A DNA stretch of 40,104 nt from CAYLLN01 sp036496265 (GTDB taxonomy: Bacteria; Planctomycetota; Planctomycetia; Pirellulales; Pirellulaceae). Positions 22,715-32,252 of this stretch are shown piece by piece; the first letter of the stretch is position 1, and each line of letters opens with the position of its first letter. The position numbers were made by a program, and so were the translations under genes. The DNA lies in NCBI GenBank assembly GCA_036496265.1, contig DASXLL010000075.1, positions 1 through 40,104 of the forward strand, given 5' to 3'. The notes below the pieces were generated by a model. The model was not told the origin of the DNA. It did no database searches and saw only the letters and a list, made by a program, of their open reading frames with translations.

Positions 22715-25700
22715 GTGGCGAAGTTTTTTATCAATCGCCCGATCTTCGCGGCCGTGATCTCGGTCATGATCACGCTGGCGGGCAGCATTGCCGTTTTCAT
22801 CCTGCCGGTCGCGCAGTATCCGGAGATCACGCCGCCGACGGTGCAGGTGACCTGCACCTATCCGGGCGCGAGCTCGAAGGTTGTTGCTGAAACGGTCGCC
22901 GCGCCAATCGAGCAACAGGTAATCGGCGTCGAAAACGCGCTCTACATGAGCTCGCAATCGACAAACGACGGCGGCTACAACCTGACCGTGACGTTTGAGG
23001 TTGGCACAAACCTCGATATGGCCCAGGTACTCGTCCAAAACCGCGTTAACCTGGCGCTGCCAACGCTGCCCAGCGAAGTGAAGCAGACCGGCGTCAGCGT
23101 CAAGAAGAAATCGCCGAGCATCTTGCTGGTCGTGAATCTGATTTCCCCCAGGGGCACGTACGACCAACTTTATCTGAGTAATTACGCGACCATTCAAATT
23201 CGCGATGAACTGGCACAAATTAAGGGTGTCGGCGACGTCACTTATCTGGGACAGCTCGATTATTCGATGCGGGCCTGGATCGATCCCGAGAAGATGGCCG
23301 CCCGCAAGTTATCGGCGAGCGATGTCGTTGCCGCGCTCCGCGAGCAGAATGTGCAGGTCGCCGCCGGTTCGCTGGGCCGGCCGCCGGTGCCGACAGGGCA
23401 GGCGTTTCAGTACACGCTCAGCACGCTCGGCCGTCTGACGCAGCCCGAGGAATTCGGCGAAATCGTGGTGAAGATGGGCGCAGACGGCCAGCTCACTCGC
23501 ATGCGCGACATCGTGACGGACGCGCGCAAGGACGAAGCGGGCAAGCCGTTCGGCGGAATTCAGCTCGGCGCAAAAGTCGAGGACACCTCGTGCAGCCTCG
23601 ATGGTCAACCGTCGATTGGTTTGGGCATCTTCCAACAGCCGGGAACGAACGCGCTCGACACGGCCAAGGCGATTCGGGCGCGAATGGACGAGTTGAAGGC
23701 CGGTTTTCCGCCGGACCTCGCTTACGCGATCGTCTATGACACGACGCCGTTCATCGACGAATCAATTCATGAGGTTTTTAAGGCCCTGCGGGACGCGATC
23801 ATTCTGGTGGCCATCGTCGTTTTGGCGTTTTTGCAATCGTGGCGGGCGACGCTGATTCCGCTGATCGCGGTGCCGGTGGCTATCATCGGCACATTCGCGG
23901 TCATGCTCGGCTTGGGCTTCAGCCTCAATAATCTGTCGCTGTTCGGCCTGGTGCTGGCGATCGGCATCGTCGTCGATGACGCGATCGTCGTCGTCGAAGC
24001 TGTCGAGCATCATCTGGAGAACGGCTTAGCACCGAAGGCGGCCGCTGAGCACGCGATGGGCGAAGTGACGGGCCCGATCATTGCCATTTCGCTCGTGCTG
24101 ATGTGTGTGTTTATTCCGTGCGCGTTTATCTCGGGCATCACCGGTCAGTTTTTCCGCCAGTTCGCCCTCACGATCGCCGTTTCGACGTTCTTTTCGGCCG
24201 TCAATTCACTGACGCTCAGCCCCGCTCTGTGTGGCTTGCTGCTGCGGCCAAAGCACGAGCAGCGTGACCCGCTGACGCTACTCCTCAACCTGGTTTTGGG
24301 GTGGTTCTTTAAATTGTTCAACCTGGGCTTCACGGCTGCGTCCGGCATTTACGCCCAGAGCGTCAGGATGCTCTTGCGAGTCAGCGTGATCGCGCTGGCC
24401 GTGTATGGCGGCCTGTTGTATTTGACGTATGTCGGCTTCACGAGTGTTCCGACCGGCTTTATTCCGTCGCAGGACAAAGGTTATTTGCTCGTCGATTTGC
24501 GGCTGCCGGACTCGGCGTCGCTGGAGCGAACGCAAGCGGTGATGGCCCAGGTCGATCGCATCGCTCGCGGCGAAGGAAACAAGCACGACGAGGAGGGCAG
24601 CGACAATCACGGCGAGCATGGCCATGACAAAACCGGCGGCATTCCCGGCGTCGGCCACACGATCACCATCTCCGGCCAGTCGATCGTGCAAAATGCGATT
24701 GGCTCAAATTATGGAACAGTTTACGTCGTGCTCGACGAGTTTCATCATCGACACGGCACGGAAATGGGCGCCGATGCGATTGCGGCGAAGCTGCGAGCCG
24801 CGTGCTATCGCGAAGTGCAAGAGGCGCAAGTGGCCGTGTTCGGTGCTCCGCCTGTCGATGGTCTCGGTAGCGCTGGCGGATTCAAGGTCATGGTTCGCGA
24901 CATCGCCGCCCAAGGCTTCGATCAATTGCAGGAAGCGGCTGACGGCCTGGCCGCGAGCGGCAATCAGCAGCCGGGATTGGTCGGTCTGTTCAGCGCGTTT
25001 CGAGCCCGCACGCCGCAGATGTATGTCGATATCGACCGCGAGCGGTGCAAAGCGATGAAGGTGCCGCTGAACGAAGTGTTTTTGACGCTGCAGCTTTATC
25101 TCGGCGGATATTACACGAACGATTTCAATCAATTCGGTCGCACCTGGCAAGTGAATTTGCAGGGCGATCCGCGGTTTCGTTTGGGTCCGGAGCAGGTGCG
25201 GCAACTCAAAGTACGCAACCTGACAGGCGAAATGGTTCCCCTGGGCAGCGTGGCGTCCATCGAGGATACAGGCGGCCCGGCGCTAGTGATTCGCTACAAC
25301 GGGGCGACAGCGGCAGCGATTAACGGCGGCTCGCTTCCGGGCGTCAGCTCCGGCACGGTCATCAAGACGGTCGAAGACGTCGCCAAGCGCGAACTGCCGC
25401 AAGGTATGAACCTGCAATGGACGGAATTGACACTATTGCAAATTCGTGCCGGCAACACCGCGATCATCGTTTTCGCGTTGGCTGTGGTGCTCGTGTTCCT
25501 GGTCCTCGCTGCTCAATACGAAAGTCTCACGTTGCCGCTCGCGGTGATTCTCGTCGTGCCGATGTGCCTACTCTGCTCGGTGGCGGGCGTCGCGTGGGCC
25601 GGCATGGATATCAACATCTTCGTGCAGATCGGATTCGTCGTTCTCGTCGGACTGGCCAGCAAAAACGCGATCTTGATTGTCGAATTCGCCAAGGAAAAAT

Positions 25701-26047
25701 CGGCCAAGGGCGCGACGCCCGTGGAGGCCACCGTCGAAGCATGCCGCCTTCGCCTGCGACCGATCATCATGACCTCGATGGCGTTTATTCTGGGCGTCGT
25801 TCCGCTGGCGTTGGCCGTTGGCGCCGGCGCCGAAATGCGGAGCACCCTGGGCATTGCCGTGTTTTCCGGCATGCTCGGCGTCACGATCTTCGGCATCTTC
25901 CTGACACCGGTTTTCTATTACCTCGTCGTCAAGTTATTCGGCACGGGGACCTCGCCCGTCACGCCGAACGTGGAGCAGACGCAGACGCAGCCAGCAAATG
26001 GTGACGGCGCGGCGAAAGGTCCAGTTTTGTCCTCCACCGAGCATTAG
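22715..26047 (+). CDS. RND (HAE1/AcrB-type) efflux transporter
   Basis: 1110 aa from a GTG at 22715, with an SD (GGAG at 22700-22703) inside the end of the adaptor gene. It starts with the typical AKFFINRPIFAAVISVMITLAG. Proton-relay residues are present: D421-D422 in TM4 (GIVVDDAIVVVE) and K983 in TM10 (GLASKNAILIVEFAKE). It would export hydrophobic or amphipathic compounds using the proton gradient, as a trimer with the lipoprotein adaptor encoded just upstream. An odd feature is a charged His-rich insertion at about residues 622-639 with four histidines (H624, H632, H635, H637) and several acidic residues, near the start of the second large periplasmic loop. The GTG start and close spacing suggest translational coupling to the adaptor. 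Confidence 0.95.
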   Translation: MAKFFINRPIFAAVISVMITLAGSIAVFILPVAQYPEITPPTVQVTCTYPGASSKVVAETVAAPIEQQVIGVENALYMSSQSTNDGGYNLTVTFEVGTNLDMAQVLVQNRVNLALPTLPSEVKQTGVSVKKKSPSILLVVNLISPRGTYDQLYLSNYATIQIRDELAQIKGVGDVTYLGQLDYSMRAWIDPEKMAARKLSASDVVAALREQNVQVAAGSLGRPPVPTGQAFQYTLSTLGRLTQPEEFGEIVVKMGADGQLTRMRDIVTDARKDEAGKPFGGIQLGAKVEDTSCSLDGQPSIGLGIFQQPGTNALDTAKAIRARMDELKAGFPPDLAYAIVYDTTPFIDESIHEVFKALRDAIILVAIVVLAFLQSWRATLIPLIAVPVAIIGTFAVMLGLGFSLNNLSLFGLVLAIGIVVDDAIVVVEAVEHHLENGLAPKAAAEHAMGEVTGPIIAISLVLMCVFIPCAFISGITGQFFRQFALTIAVSTFFSAVNSLTLSPALCGLLLRPKHEQRDPLTLLLNLVLGWFFKLFNLGFTAASGIYAQSVRMLLRVSVIALAVYGGLLYLTYVGFTSVPTGFIPSQDKGYLLVDLRLPDSASLERTQAVMAQVDRIARGEGNKHDEEGSDNHGEHGHDKTGGIPGVGHTITISGQSIVQNAIGSNYGTVYVVLDEFHHRHGTEMGADAIAAKLRAACYREVQEAQVAVFGAPPVDGLGSAGGFKVMVRDIAAQGFDQLQEAADGLAASGNQQPGLVGLFSAFRARTPQMYVDIDRERCKAMKVPLNEVFLTLQLYLGGYYTNDFNQFGRTWQVNLQGDPRFRLGPEQVRQLKVRNLTGEMVPLGSVASIEDTGGPALVIRYNGATAAAINGGSLPGVSSGTVIKTVEDVAKRELPQGMNLQWTELTLLQIRAGNTAIIVFALAVVLVFLVLAAQYESLTLPLAVILVVPMCLLCSVAGVAWAGMDINIFVQIGFVVLVGLASKNAILIVEFAKEKSAKGATPVEATVEACRLRLRPIIMTSMAFILGVVPLALAVGAGAEMRSTLGIAVFSGMLGVTIFGIFLTPVFYYLVVKLFGTGTSPVTPNVEQTQTQPANGDGAAKGPVLSSTEH

Positions 26048-26081
26048 TCTCGTGTAACCTGCCTTGGGCGATCCCTGATGA

Positions 26082-26537
26082 TCAGTGTGCCGCGCGTTGT
26101 CGCGGCTTCAGGTTGGGAAACGGGCACAGCGGGACGCTCTTGGTCGGTTCGGCAAGAACTTCGGCCAGCGTAGTGGAAGCGAAGGCTTCTTCGACAGTCG
26201 CCAGTGCATTGTCCAGCCGTCGATGCAGCGGGCAGAGCCGTACACCGTGAGCGGCGAGGCCTAGTGGACAAGTGCGAATTCGCTCGATCGGTTCCACCGC
26301 GTTGACGACTTCCAAGATGGTTAGTTTGTCTGGCGATCTAGCAAGCGTTACCCCGCCACCCAAGCCGCGCGTCGAATGCACAATCCCGCCGCGGGCCAGC
26401 CCTTGCAAGACTTTGGAGAGATAGGCCCGTGGCACGCGGGTAGCCTGGGCAATCTGGTCCGTGGTTTGGGCCTCTGGGGTCTTGGCAGCCAGCAAAACGA
26501 CGGCTCGCAGGGCATATTCGACGGTTTGGGAAAACAT
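26082..26537 (-). CDS. Rrf2-family (NsrR/IscR-like) transcription regulator
   Basis: 151 aa from ATG 26537 (MFSQTVEYALRAVVLL), the usual Rrf2 N-terminus; ATG 26546 adds three residues. The winged helix includes TTDQIAQATRVPRAYLSKVLQGLARGGIVHSTRGLGGG. Fe-S ligand candidates are C90 and C102 (RTCPLG ... LCPLH), which match the first and third cysteines of NsrR/IscR. The middle cysteine is absent (H97 nearby may substitute) and a further cysteine is at C138 near the C-terminus. This suggests NO, O2 or redox sensing through an unusual cluster, or a thiol switch. It is divergent from the protoglobin operon; two matching dyads in the shared intergenic region are the likely operators. It converges with the RND gene, 34 nt apart. 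Confidence 0.88.
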   Translation of the reverse strand: MFSQTVEYALRAVVLLAAKTPEAQTTDQIAQATRVPRAYLSKVLQGLARGGIVHSTRGLGGGVTLARSPDKLTILEVVNAVEPIERIRTCPLGLAAHGVRLCPLHRRLDNALATVEEAFASTTLAEVLAEPTKSVPLCPFPNLKPRQRAAH

Positions 26538-26562
26538 GCAAAACATTCGATTCGCGGGATAA

Positions 26563-26582
26563 AGTGGATATTGACATCCAGT
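26563..26582. promoter_or_regulatory. Operator-like dyad 1 (AGTGGAT-N6-ATCCAGT)
   Basis: Seven-base arms with one mismatch and a 6-nt centre. It overlaps the predicted -35 of the protoglobin promoter (TTGACA, 26571-26576) and lies 26 nt upstream of the Rrf2 start. It has the same layout as dyad 2 with centres 46 nt apart. Its right arm also pairs with the left arm of dyad 2 over 11 bases (26575-26585 with 26606-26616). Confidence 0.6.
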
Positions 26583-26598
26583 TATAAGCCGATATCCT
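26571..26598 (+). promoter_or_regulatory. Predicted sigma70-type promoter of the protoglobin operon
   Basis: TTGACA (26571-26576), a 16-nt spacer, TATCCT (26593-26598). A start site near 26605 would place dyad 1 on the -35 and dyad 2 just downstream of the transcription start, a geometry expected for repression by the divergent Rrf2 protein. Confidence 0.5.
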
Positions 26599-26608
26599 TA
26601 AGGGCATA

Positions 26609-26628
26609 ACTGGATGCGTTTATCCAGT
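26609..26628. promoter_or_regulatory. Operator-like dyad 2 (ACTGGAT-N6-ATCCAGT)
   Basis: Perfect seven-base arms around a 6-nt centre, 50 nt upstream of the protoglobin start codon. It repeats the arm sequence of dyad 1 and is the strongest regulatory symmetry seen in the window. Confidence 0.65.
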
Positions 26629-26678
26629 TTAGTCGCGGCGGCCGACAGCCGTCAACTTCAAATCGGGAGGAATGGGCC

Positions 26679-27320
26679 ATGAAACACATCGATGAGGCAC
26701 GTTTGGAAGAAGACACCGTTTACCGCGTGGGATATCTGAGTGAATTCGTGGGTTTTGGGCCCGATGACATCACGGCGATTCAGGGCGCGGCTCCGCATCT
26801 GGCGCCCCTAGTGCCGGTGCTCGTTGATGCGGTCTACGACAAGCTGTTTTCGTATGACTCCACGAAGCGGCATTTCGTGCCTCGGCAATCGGGCTACAGC
26901 GGGCCCGTGCCAGAAGGCATCGATGTGCTTCAGCAAGACCACGAGATGATCAAGTTTCGCAAGGAGCATCTCGGTCGTTATCTCGTGTCGCTCGTCACGC
27001 GGAATTATGACGCAAAAATGATCAATTACCTCGACATGGTCGGTAAAATGCATACGCCCAAGGCGGGCTCCGCGGAGCTCGATGTGCCGCTCGTGCAGAT
27101 GAATGCCCTCATGGGCTTCGTTGCCGACGCGCTGACGAACGTGATTTTCGGCCTCAATATCGACCGACAGACCGAGATTCGCACAGTCCGGGCCTTCAAT
27201 AAGCTCCTGTGGTTGCAAAACGATTTGATCACGCGGCACTACCAAAATAGTGTTGGGCAAGCTAGTGCTGGGCAGGCCGCTGCCGAGGTCGCCGAATTCG
27301 AGACCGCGGAAGCCGCGTAA
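26679..27320 (+). CDS. Protoglobin (haem-containing globin-like protein)
   Basis: 213 aa. A strong SD (GGGAGG at 26665-26670) precedes ATG 26679. Residues 1-192 match the protoglobin fold, with the extra N-terminal helix (TVYRVGYLSEFVGFGPDDITAI) of globin-coupled-sensor globins. H125 (YLDMVGKMHTPKAG) is the likely proximal haem ligand, and Y53 (VDAVYDKLFSYD) is a candidate distal tyrosine. The C-terminal 22 residues are Ala/Glu-rich and probably disordered; no signalling domain is attached, so this is a single-domain protoglobin. Family members bind O2, CO and NO. It is the first gene of an operon with the c-type haem protein (11 nt downstream) and is divergent from the Rrf2 regulator, which suggests a role in NO or O2 response. 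Confidence 0.88.
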   Translation: MKHIDEARLEEDTVYRVGYLSEFVGFGPDDITAIQGAAPHLAPLVPVLVDAVYDKLFSYDSTKRHFVPRQSGYSGPVPEGIDVLQQDHEMIKFRKEHLGRYLVSLVTRNYDAKMINYLDMVGKMHTPKAGSAELDVPLVQMNALMGFVADALTNVIFGLNIDRQTEIRTVRAFNKLLWLQNDLITRHYQNSVGQASAGQAAAEVAEFETAEAA

Positions 27321-27331
27321 GGGGATTGTCC

Positions 27332-28624
<1,293 letters not shown>

Positions 28625-28632
28625 AAGCAGAA

Positions 28633-29142
28633 TCACGAACTCATTTGCATCAGCACAAACATAATGGCGCCGACGATGATAAAGAATATGCCCAGGCCCA
28701 TCATCAGGCCGACGCCGACATACGAAAATGTGCGGTCGAGCGTACACATGGATGGATTGACGGGATCGTAAAAAACATCAACCGCCGCAGCGACGGGATA
28801 GCGGGCCGTGATCGCTTGGGCCTTTCCGATGTTTCCGCTCGCCGTGGGTCCGCCGAACTGGATTCGCTTGCCTTCGTAGCGCAGCCCATCGACCTCATAT
28901 TCGTACGCGACCTGAGCGTGATACATGGTCACGCTGTTGTTTTGCTGGTCGGTGTGCTCCGACTCTAAGACATAACTTTTGAGCACCTTGGCTGTCGTTT
29001 TGGGCCAGGTCTGGCTGGCCGAGGCGAGCTTCCAGGTGCGGCGGGCGAACCACGCCAGGCCGAAACCGACCGCGATGAACACGAGGCCGAGCAGGCTAAA
29101 CCAGTTGAAGCCGGGATCCGCGGCGGGGGCGTCGGGAGGCAT
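28633..29142 (-). CDS. DUF3592-type membrane protein
   Basis: 169 aa from ATG 29142. Two membrane helices (about residues 14-33, WFSLLGLVFIAVGFGLAWFA, and 143-165, GVGLMMGLGIFFIIVGAIMF) flank a beta-rich domain: WPKTTAKVLKSYV ... YHAQVAYEYEVDGLRYEGKRIQFG ... YPVAAAVDVFYDPVNPSMCTL. The WPxTxAxV opening, YEVDGxxYxG and VDVFYDPxNP are the hallmarks of DUF3592. Function is unknown for the family. It faces the cytochrome gene tail-to-tail with 8 nt between them and lies 28 nt downstream of the esterase gene on the same strand. Confidence 0.85.
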   Translation of the reverse strand: MPPDAPAADPGFNWFSLLGLVFIAVGFGLAWFARRTWKLASASQTWPKTTAKVLKSYVLESEHTDQQNNSVTMYHAQVAYEYEVDGLRYEGKRIQFGGPTASGNIGKAQAITARYPVAAAVDVFYDPVNPSMCTLDRTFSYVGVGLMMGLGIFFIIVGAIMFVLMQMSS

Positions 29143-29170
29143 GTGATTTCGATCCGATTTGTTGGCCGTG

Positions 29171-30031
29171 TTACTTGAGTGTCTTGCGGAGCCAGGCTAT
29201 GAGTTGCTCCTGGTAGTCGGACTTCAATTTCTCCCAGCCGCCCATGCCGTGGCCCCCATCGGTAATGGTTATTAGATCGCACACATTTCCGGCGGCCCTC
29301 ATTCGCCCTTGAAAGCGCGGCGATTGAGCATACGGCACTTGCGAGTCTTTGTCGCCGTGGATTAGTAAGAACGGCGGCAAGCCGCTGCGAATGTACGTGC
29401 TCGGCGACGCCTCGCGCAGCCGTTTCAGAGCATCGTCATTGAGTTCGGTGAGGCCGAGGAGCGCCTGCATCGATTCCCCCAAGGCGTTGCGACTTTTAAC
29501 TGAAAACTCCAGGTCGTGCGGAGCATAAAACGGGACGACGGCGGCCAGGCCGAGCTCGGGGCCGCTCTTGCAGCCGACGTATGAAACCAAATGTCCGCCA
29601 GCCGATTCGCCGATCAAGGCAATGCGGTGAAGATCGACTTTGTATTCCTTGGCGTGCGACTTGACCCATTTCACAGCCGTCTCAACGTCATCGGCACAGG
29701 CCGGAAACCGATGCTCGGGCGCGAGGCGGTAATTGATTGAAAACCACGTGAAGCCTGCTGCAGAAAGCGGCGAGAACAGCGGCTTAATGAACATCTGCTT
29801 GTCGCCGCGAACAAATCCGCCACCGTGCACCAAGATGCAAGTGGCAAAGGGCCCATCGCCTTGCGGAACAAACGCGTCGAGCGTCAGGCTGGCATCGCCA
29901 ACCTTGGCGAATTCGATATCGGTTCGCAAGTTACCGGCATTAGCAGCCTTGGCCGGCTCGTCGCCGCGAACGATGGCGGCAACGGCGATCAAGCTGATGA
30001 CAACAACAGATTGCTTGGCAAAACGGTTCAC
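29171..30031 (-). CDS. Secreted alpha/beta-hydrolase, acetyl-esterase/lipase type
   Basis: 286 aa. The start is GTG 30031, supported by GAGGA 8 nt upstream and a signal peptide (MNRFAKQSVVVISLIAVAAIVRGDE). The oxyanion motif HGGGF (LVHGGGFVRGDK), nucleophile elbow GESAGG, catalytic Asp in LIHGDKDSQVPY and His in TDGGHGMGG are all present. This is the hormone-sensitive-lipase/BD-FAE-like group that deacetylates sugars or hydrolyses short-chain esters. Export fits action on polysaccharide breakdown products. The natural substrate cannot be read from the sequence. Confidence 0.9.
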   Translation of the reverse strand: MNRFAKQSVVVISLIAVAAIVRGDEPAKAANAGNLRTDIEFAKVGDASLTLDAFVPQGDGPFATCILVHGGGFVRGDKQMFIKPLFSPLSAAGFTWFSINYRLAPEHRFPACADDVETAVKWVKSHAKEYKVDLHRIALIGESAGGHLVSYVGCKSGPELGLAAVVPFYAPHDLEFSVKSRNALGESMQALLGLTELNDDALKRLREASPSTYIRSGLPPFLLIHGDKDSQVPYAQSPRFQGRMRAAGNVCDLITITDGGHGMGGWEKLKSDYQEQLIAWLRKTLK

Positions 30032-30441
30032 GATGTGATCCTCGTTGGTTGGCGGTGCTTGTTGGTTGGTGACGCGGCGCTAACATTTGGGCATAAATTT
30101 TATTATTGGATCGTTGTAAGTTGCGAACTGCAAATGGGATTCGAAAACTGAGCGCGCTAACACGGAAAAAATGTTAGCGCGAAGTGGACGATCGGATAAG
30201 GACTTAGGGCGTCTGCTGGTTTATGTAAGTGGATTAAGTAAGCGGTTGTTGCAAGTGGTTTCGAATTTTGATCTTGCGGCGCTAACATGGCTAACACGTG
30301 CTGCGGATGTGCGTTTCAGGAGTGGCTGTCTTGGAAGATAGGGATGGGGCGCGTGCGTACAACAGTGTCCTCTAGCTATATTGCAATCGGCTGAAAAAAC
30401 CGGGCGAGAATTCCGAAGTTTTTTCGCTTGAATGGAGCGGC
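30032..30441. other. Intergenic region with GCTAACA repeats and one hairpin
   Basis: No gene is supported in these 410 nt. GCGCTAACA occurs at 30077-30085, 30154-30162 and 30279-30287, a shorter GCTAACA at 30290-30296, and an inverted copy at 30172-30180. The copies at 30153-30162 and 30172-30181 form a perfect 10-bp hairpin with loop CGGAAAAAA. The region lies between the divergent-side leader of the esterase and the end of the FhcA gene. The hairpin may be a terminator; the repeats have no known role. Confidence 0.6.
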
Positions 30442-32100
30442 TCACTCGCAAGGAACTTGCTCGGAATCGTGCAGGTAATCCCGGCTGACCGGGTAGTTGC
30501 TGAAACGAACGGAATAAAACTGCTCGAACCAATCGGCGATGTGCTGTTCGGCGGATATGTCATATTCGGGCGCGATGTGCAGCGTTTTGCCGAAGAATTC
30601 TTCGCGAATGTCGCCTTCTTCGACGAGAATTCGGCCGGATTTGATCACGAACCGCGGCAGCGAGAACATGGTTTCCTTGTTCTCATGCGGCGTGTAGATC
30701 GTGATGTCGGCGTCGGCGCCGGGGCCGAGATGGCCTTTGTGTTTCAGGCCGAGAATGCGGGCAGGACCGGCGCGCGTGATGATGGCGATTTCGTTCAGTG
30801 AATACGTACGTGTCAGATCGGCGAGTTGCGATCGCAAGCGGACTGCGGGATGCACCGTTTTGAGAATCTCCTCGCGGTAGCTGCGGTCCATCAGCAAGCG
30901 GATGATCTGCGGATACGCCAGAAAGGAGCCGCCGTTGGGATGATCGGTGCTCATGACGACCCGCCACGGGTCTTCCACCATGAGGTACCATTCCAGGCCA
31001 ATTGCCCACTGCAGCGCGTGAACGAGACTCTTGTTCTTGTACTTGATCGGCGCGATGCCACAGCCGGCTTCCATTTCCGTGTCAACGCTAAACCATTTGC
31101 TCTTATAGATGTTTGCCAGGTAATAACCGAGCGGGCCGTCGCCGGTCATGCTGGTCGTTTCGCCGAACAGTACCTGCCCCACATCGACCGTGAGATTTCT
31201 ATTGGCGTTGACGTATTCCGCGAGCGGCGCGACTTTGCTGTTGAACGTGTTCTCGTCCGCCTCGCCGCCGCCGTAGCTATGAAACTGAATGTGCGTGAGA
31301 TGGCCGCGGTGACCTTCCATGGAGCGCATCGTTTCCAGCGTCGTCGTCCAATTGCCGGGCATTCCGAGGTTGTTGCAGTGGATGTGAACCGAGTGCGGCA
31401 GCTTCAATTCGTCGACCGTGCGAGAGAGCGACTGAATAATCTGCCGCGGTGTCACGCTGAAATGCTCGACCGTTTGATCGATCTCATGAACATTGCCGCC
31501 CGCCTGCTGCTTCCAGACCTCGACGCCGCCTGGATTGACCAATTTCGCCGCATATCCTTTCGCTGAGCCAAGCAACCACGCGACGAAGTGCTTCAGCCGC
31601 TCCGGTTCGCCGTCGCGAATGGCGTTCATTACATAGTGATTGTTCCCCAGCAGGACATAAAAGCCCTTATCAATGCAGGGCGTATCTTCGAACTCCTCAT
31701 GCACATGGCGAGCGGCTAGCGGGGGCACGGCGGCATCAAAAGCGGTCGTGTAGCCCAGGCCCGCGTATTTGTAGCCCGTTGCAAAAGTGCTCGGCACGCT
31801 GCCCATTGTGCCGCTGCGCATCATGGCCGATCGGCTAATCTTCTCGCCATTGCGCTTTTCCTCCGGCCGCAGCTTGCGGGCCGCGTTGACCTTCGGCCCC
31901 GCAATATGGCAATGCATATCGATGCCGCCCGGCATCACGATTAGCCCCGCGGCATTTAGGGTCCGCGCCGGCCTCGCATTTGGATCGCTCGGCCGCTCCA
32001 CGATCTTGCCGCCCTCGATCCAAATATCTTTTGCCTGGCCATCAATGTTGTTCGCCGGATCATAGACGTAGCCGCTGGAGATGAGGAAGAGATCGGGCAC
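30442..32100 (-). CDS. fhcA: Formylmethanofuran dehydrogenase subunit A / formyltransferase-hydrolase complex subunit FhcA
   Basis: 552 aa amidohydrolase-fold protein, normal for FwdA/FhcA. The binuclear metal site is visible: H63-C-H65 (GGIDMHCHIAGP), a candidate carboxylated Lys in AKLVNPGG, His in VHIHCNNLG and HIQFHSYGG, and Asp in VMSTDHPNGG. Bacterial FhcA releases formate from formylmethanofuran (or an analogue) in tetrahydromethanopterin-linked C1 oxidation, a pathway known in planctomycetes. The other complex subunits (FhcB, C, D) are not adjacent. The GTG at 32100 gives the family N-terminus PDLFLISSGYVYDPANN; no SD is visible because a tandem repeat (32109-32136) sits directly upstream. 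Confidence 0.93.
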   Translation of the reverse strand: MPDLFLISSGYVYDPANNIDGQAKDIWIEGGKIVERPSDPNARPARTLNAAGLIVMPGGIDMHCHIAGPKVNAARKLRPEEKRNGEKISRSAMMRSGTMGSVPSTFATGYKYAGLGYTTAFDAAVPPLAARHVHEEFEDTPCIDKGFYVLLGNNHYVMNAIRDGEPERLKHFVAWLLGSAKGYAAKLVNPGGVEVWKQQAGGNVHEIDQTVEHFSVTPRQIIQSLSRTVDELKLPHSVHIHCNNLGMPGNWTTTLETMRSMEGHRGHLTHIQFHSYGGGEADENTFNSKVAPLAEYVNANRNLTVDVGQVLFGETTSMTGDGPLGYYLANIYKSKWFSVDTEMEAGCGIAPIKYKNKSLVHALQWAIGLEWYLMVEDPWRVVMSTDHPNGGSFLAYPQIIRLLMDRSYREEILKTVHPAVRLRSQLADLTRTYSLNEIAIITRAGPARILGLKHKGHLGPGADADITIYTPHENKETMFSLPRFVIKSGRILVEEGDIREEFFGKTLHIAPEYDISAEQHIADWFEQFYSVRFSNYPVSRDYLHDSEQVPCE

Positions 32101-32108
32101 GAGGCGGA

Positions 32109-32136
32109 AGAAGTCAGAAGTCAGAAGTCAGAAGTC
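32109..32136. repeat. Four perfect AGAAGTC tandem copies upstream of fhcA
   Basis: Four exact 7-nt units (on the minus strand GACTTCT), ending 8 nt before the fhcA start codon at 32100. This is the cleanest of the five start-proximal tandem repeats. Confidence 0.85.
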
Positions 32137-32252
32137 AAAATGAATCATGGGTTGTTCGGTGAAAAGCAGCAAGGCGGGTGAGATTGGCTGAAGGCATCGT
32201 TGAGAGGTAGAATTTGGTTAGTCAGGCAGTCGAGGCCGTGTTTGGTGCAAAT

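Noticed and set aside
27326..27331. TTG start two codons upstream of the cytochrome gene ATG
   Set aside because: The ATG at 27332 has an SD-like sequence and starts the signal peptide.
32109..32136. AGAAGTC array as a possible CRISPR or phage att site
   Set aside because: Units are 7 nt with no spacers and no cas, integrase or tRNA gene is nearby.
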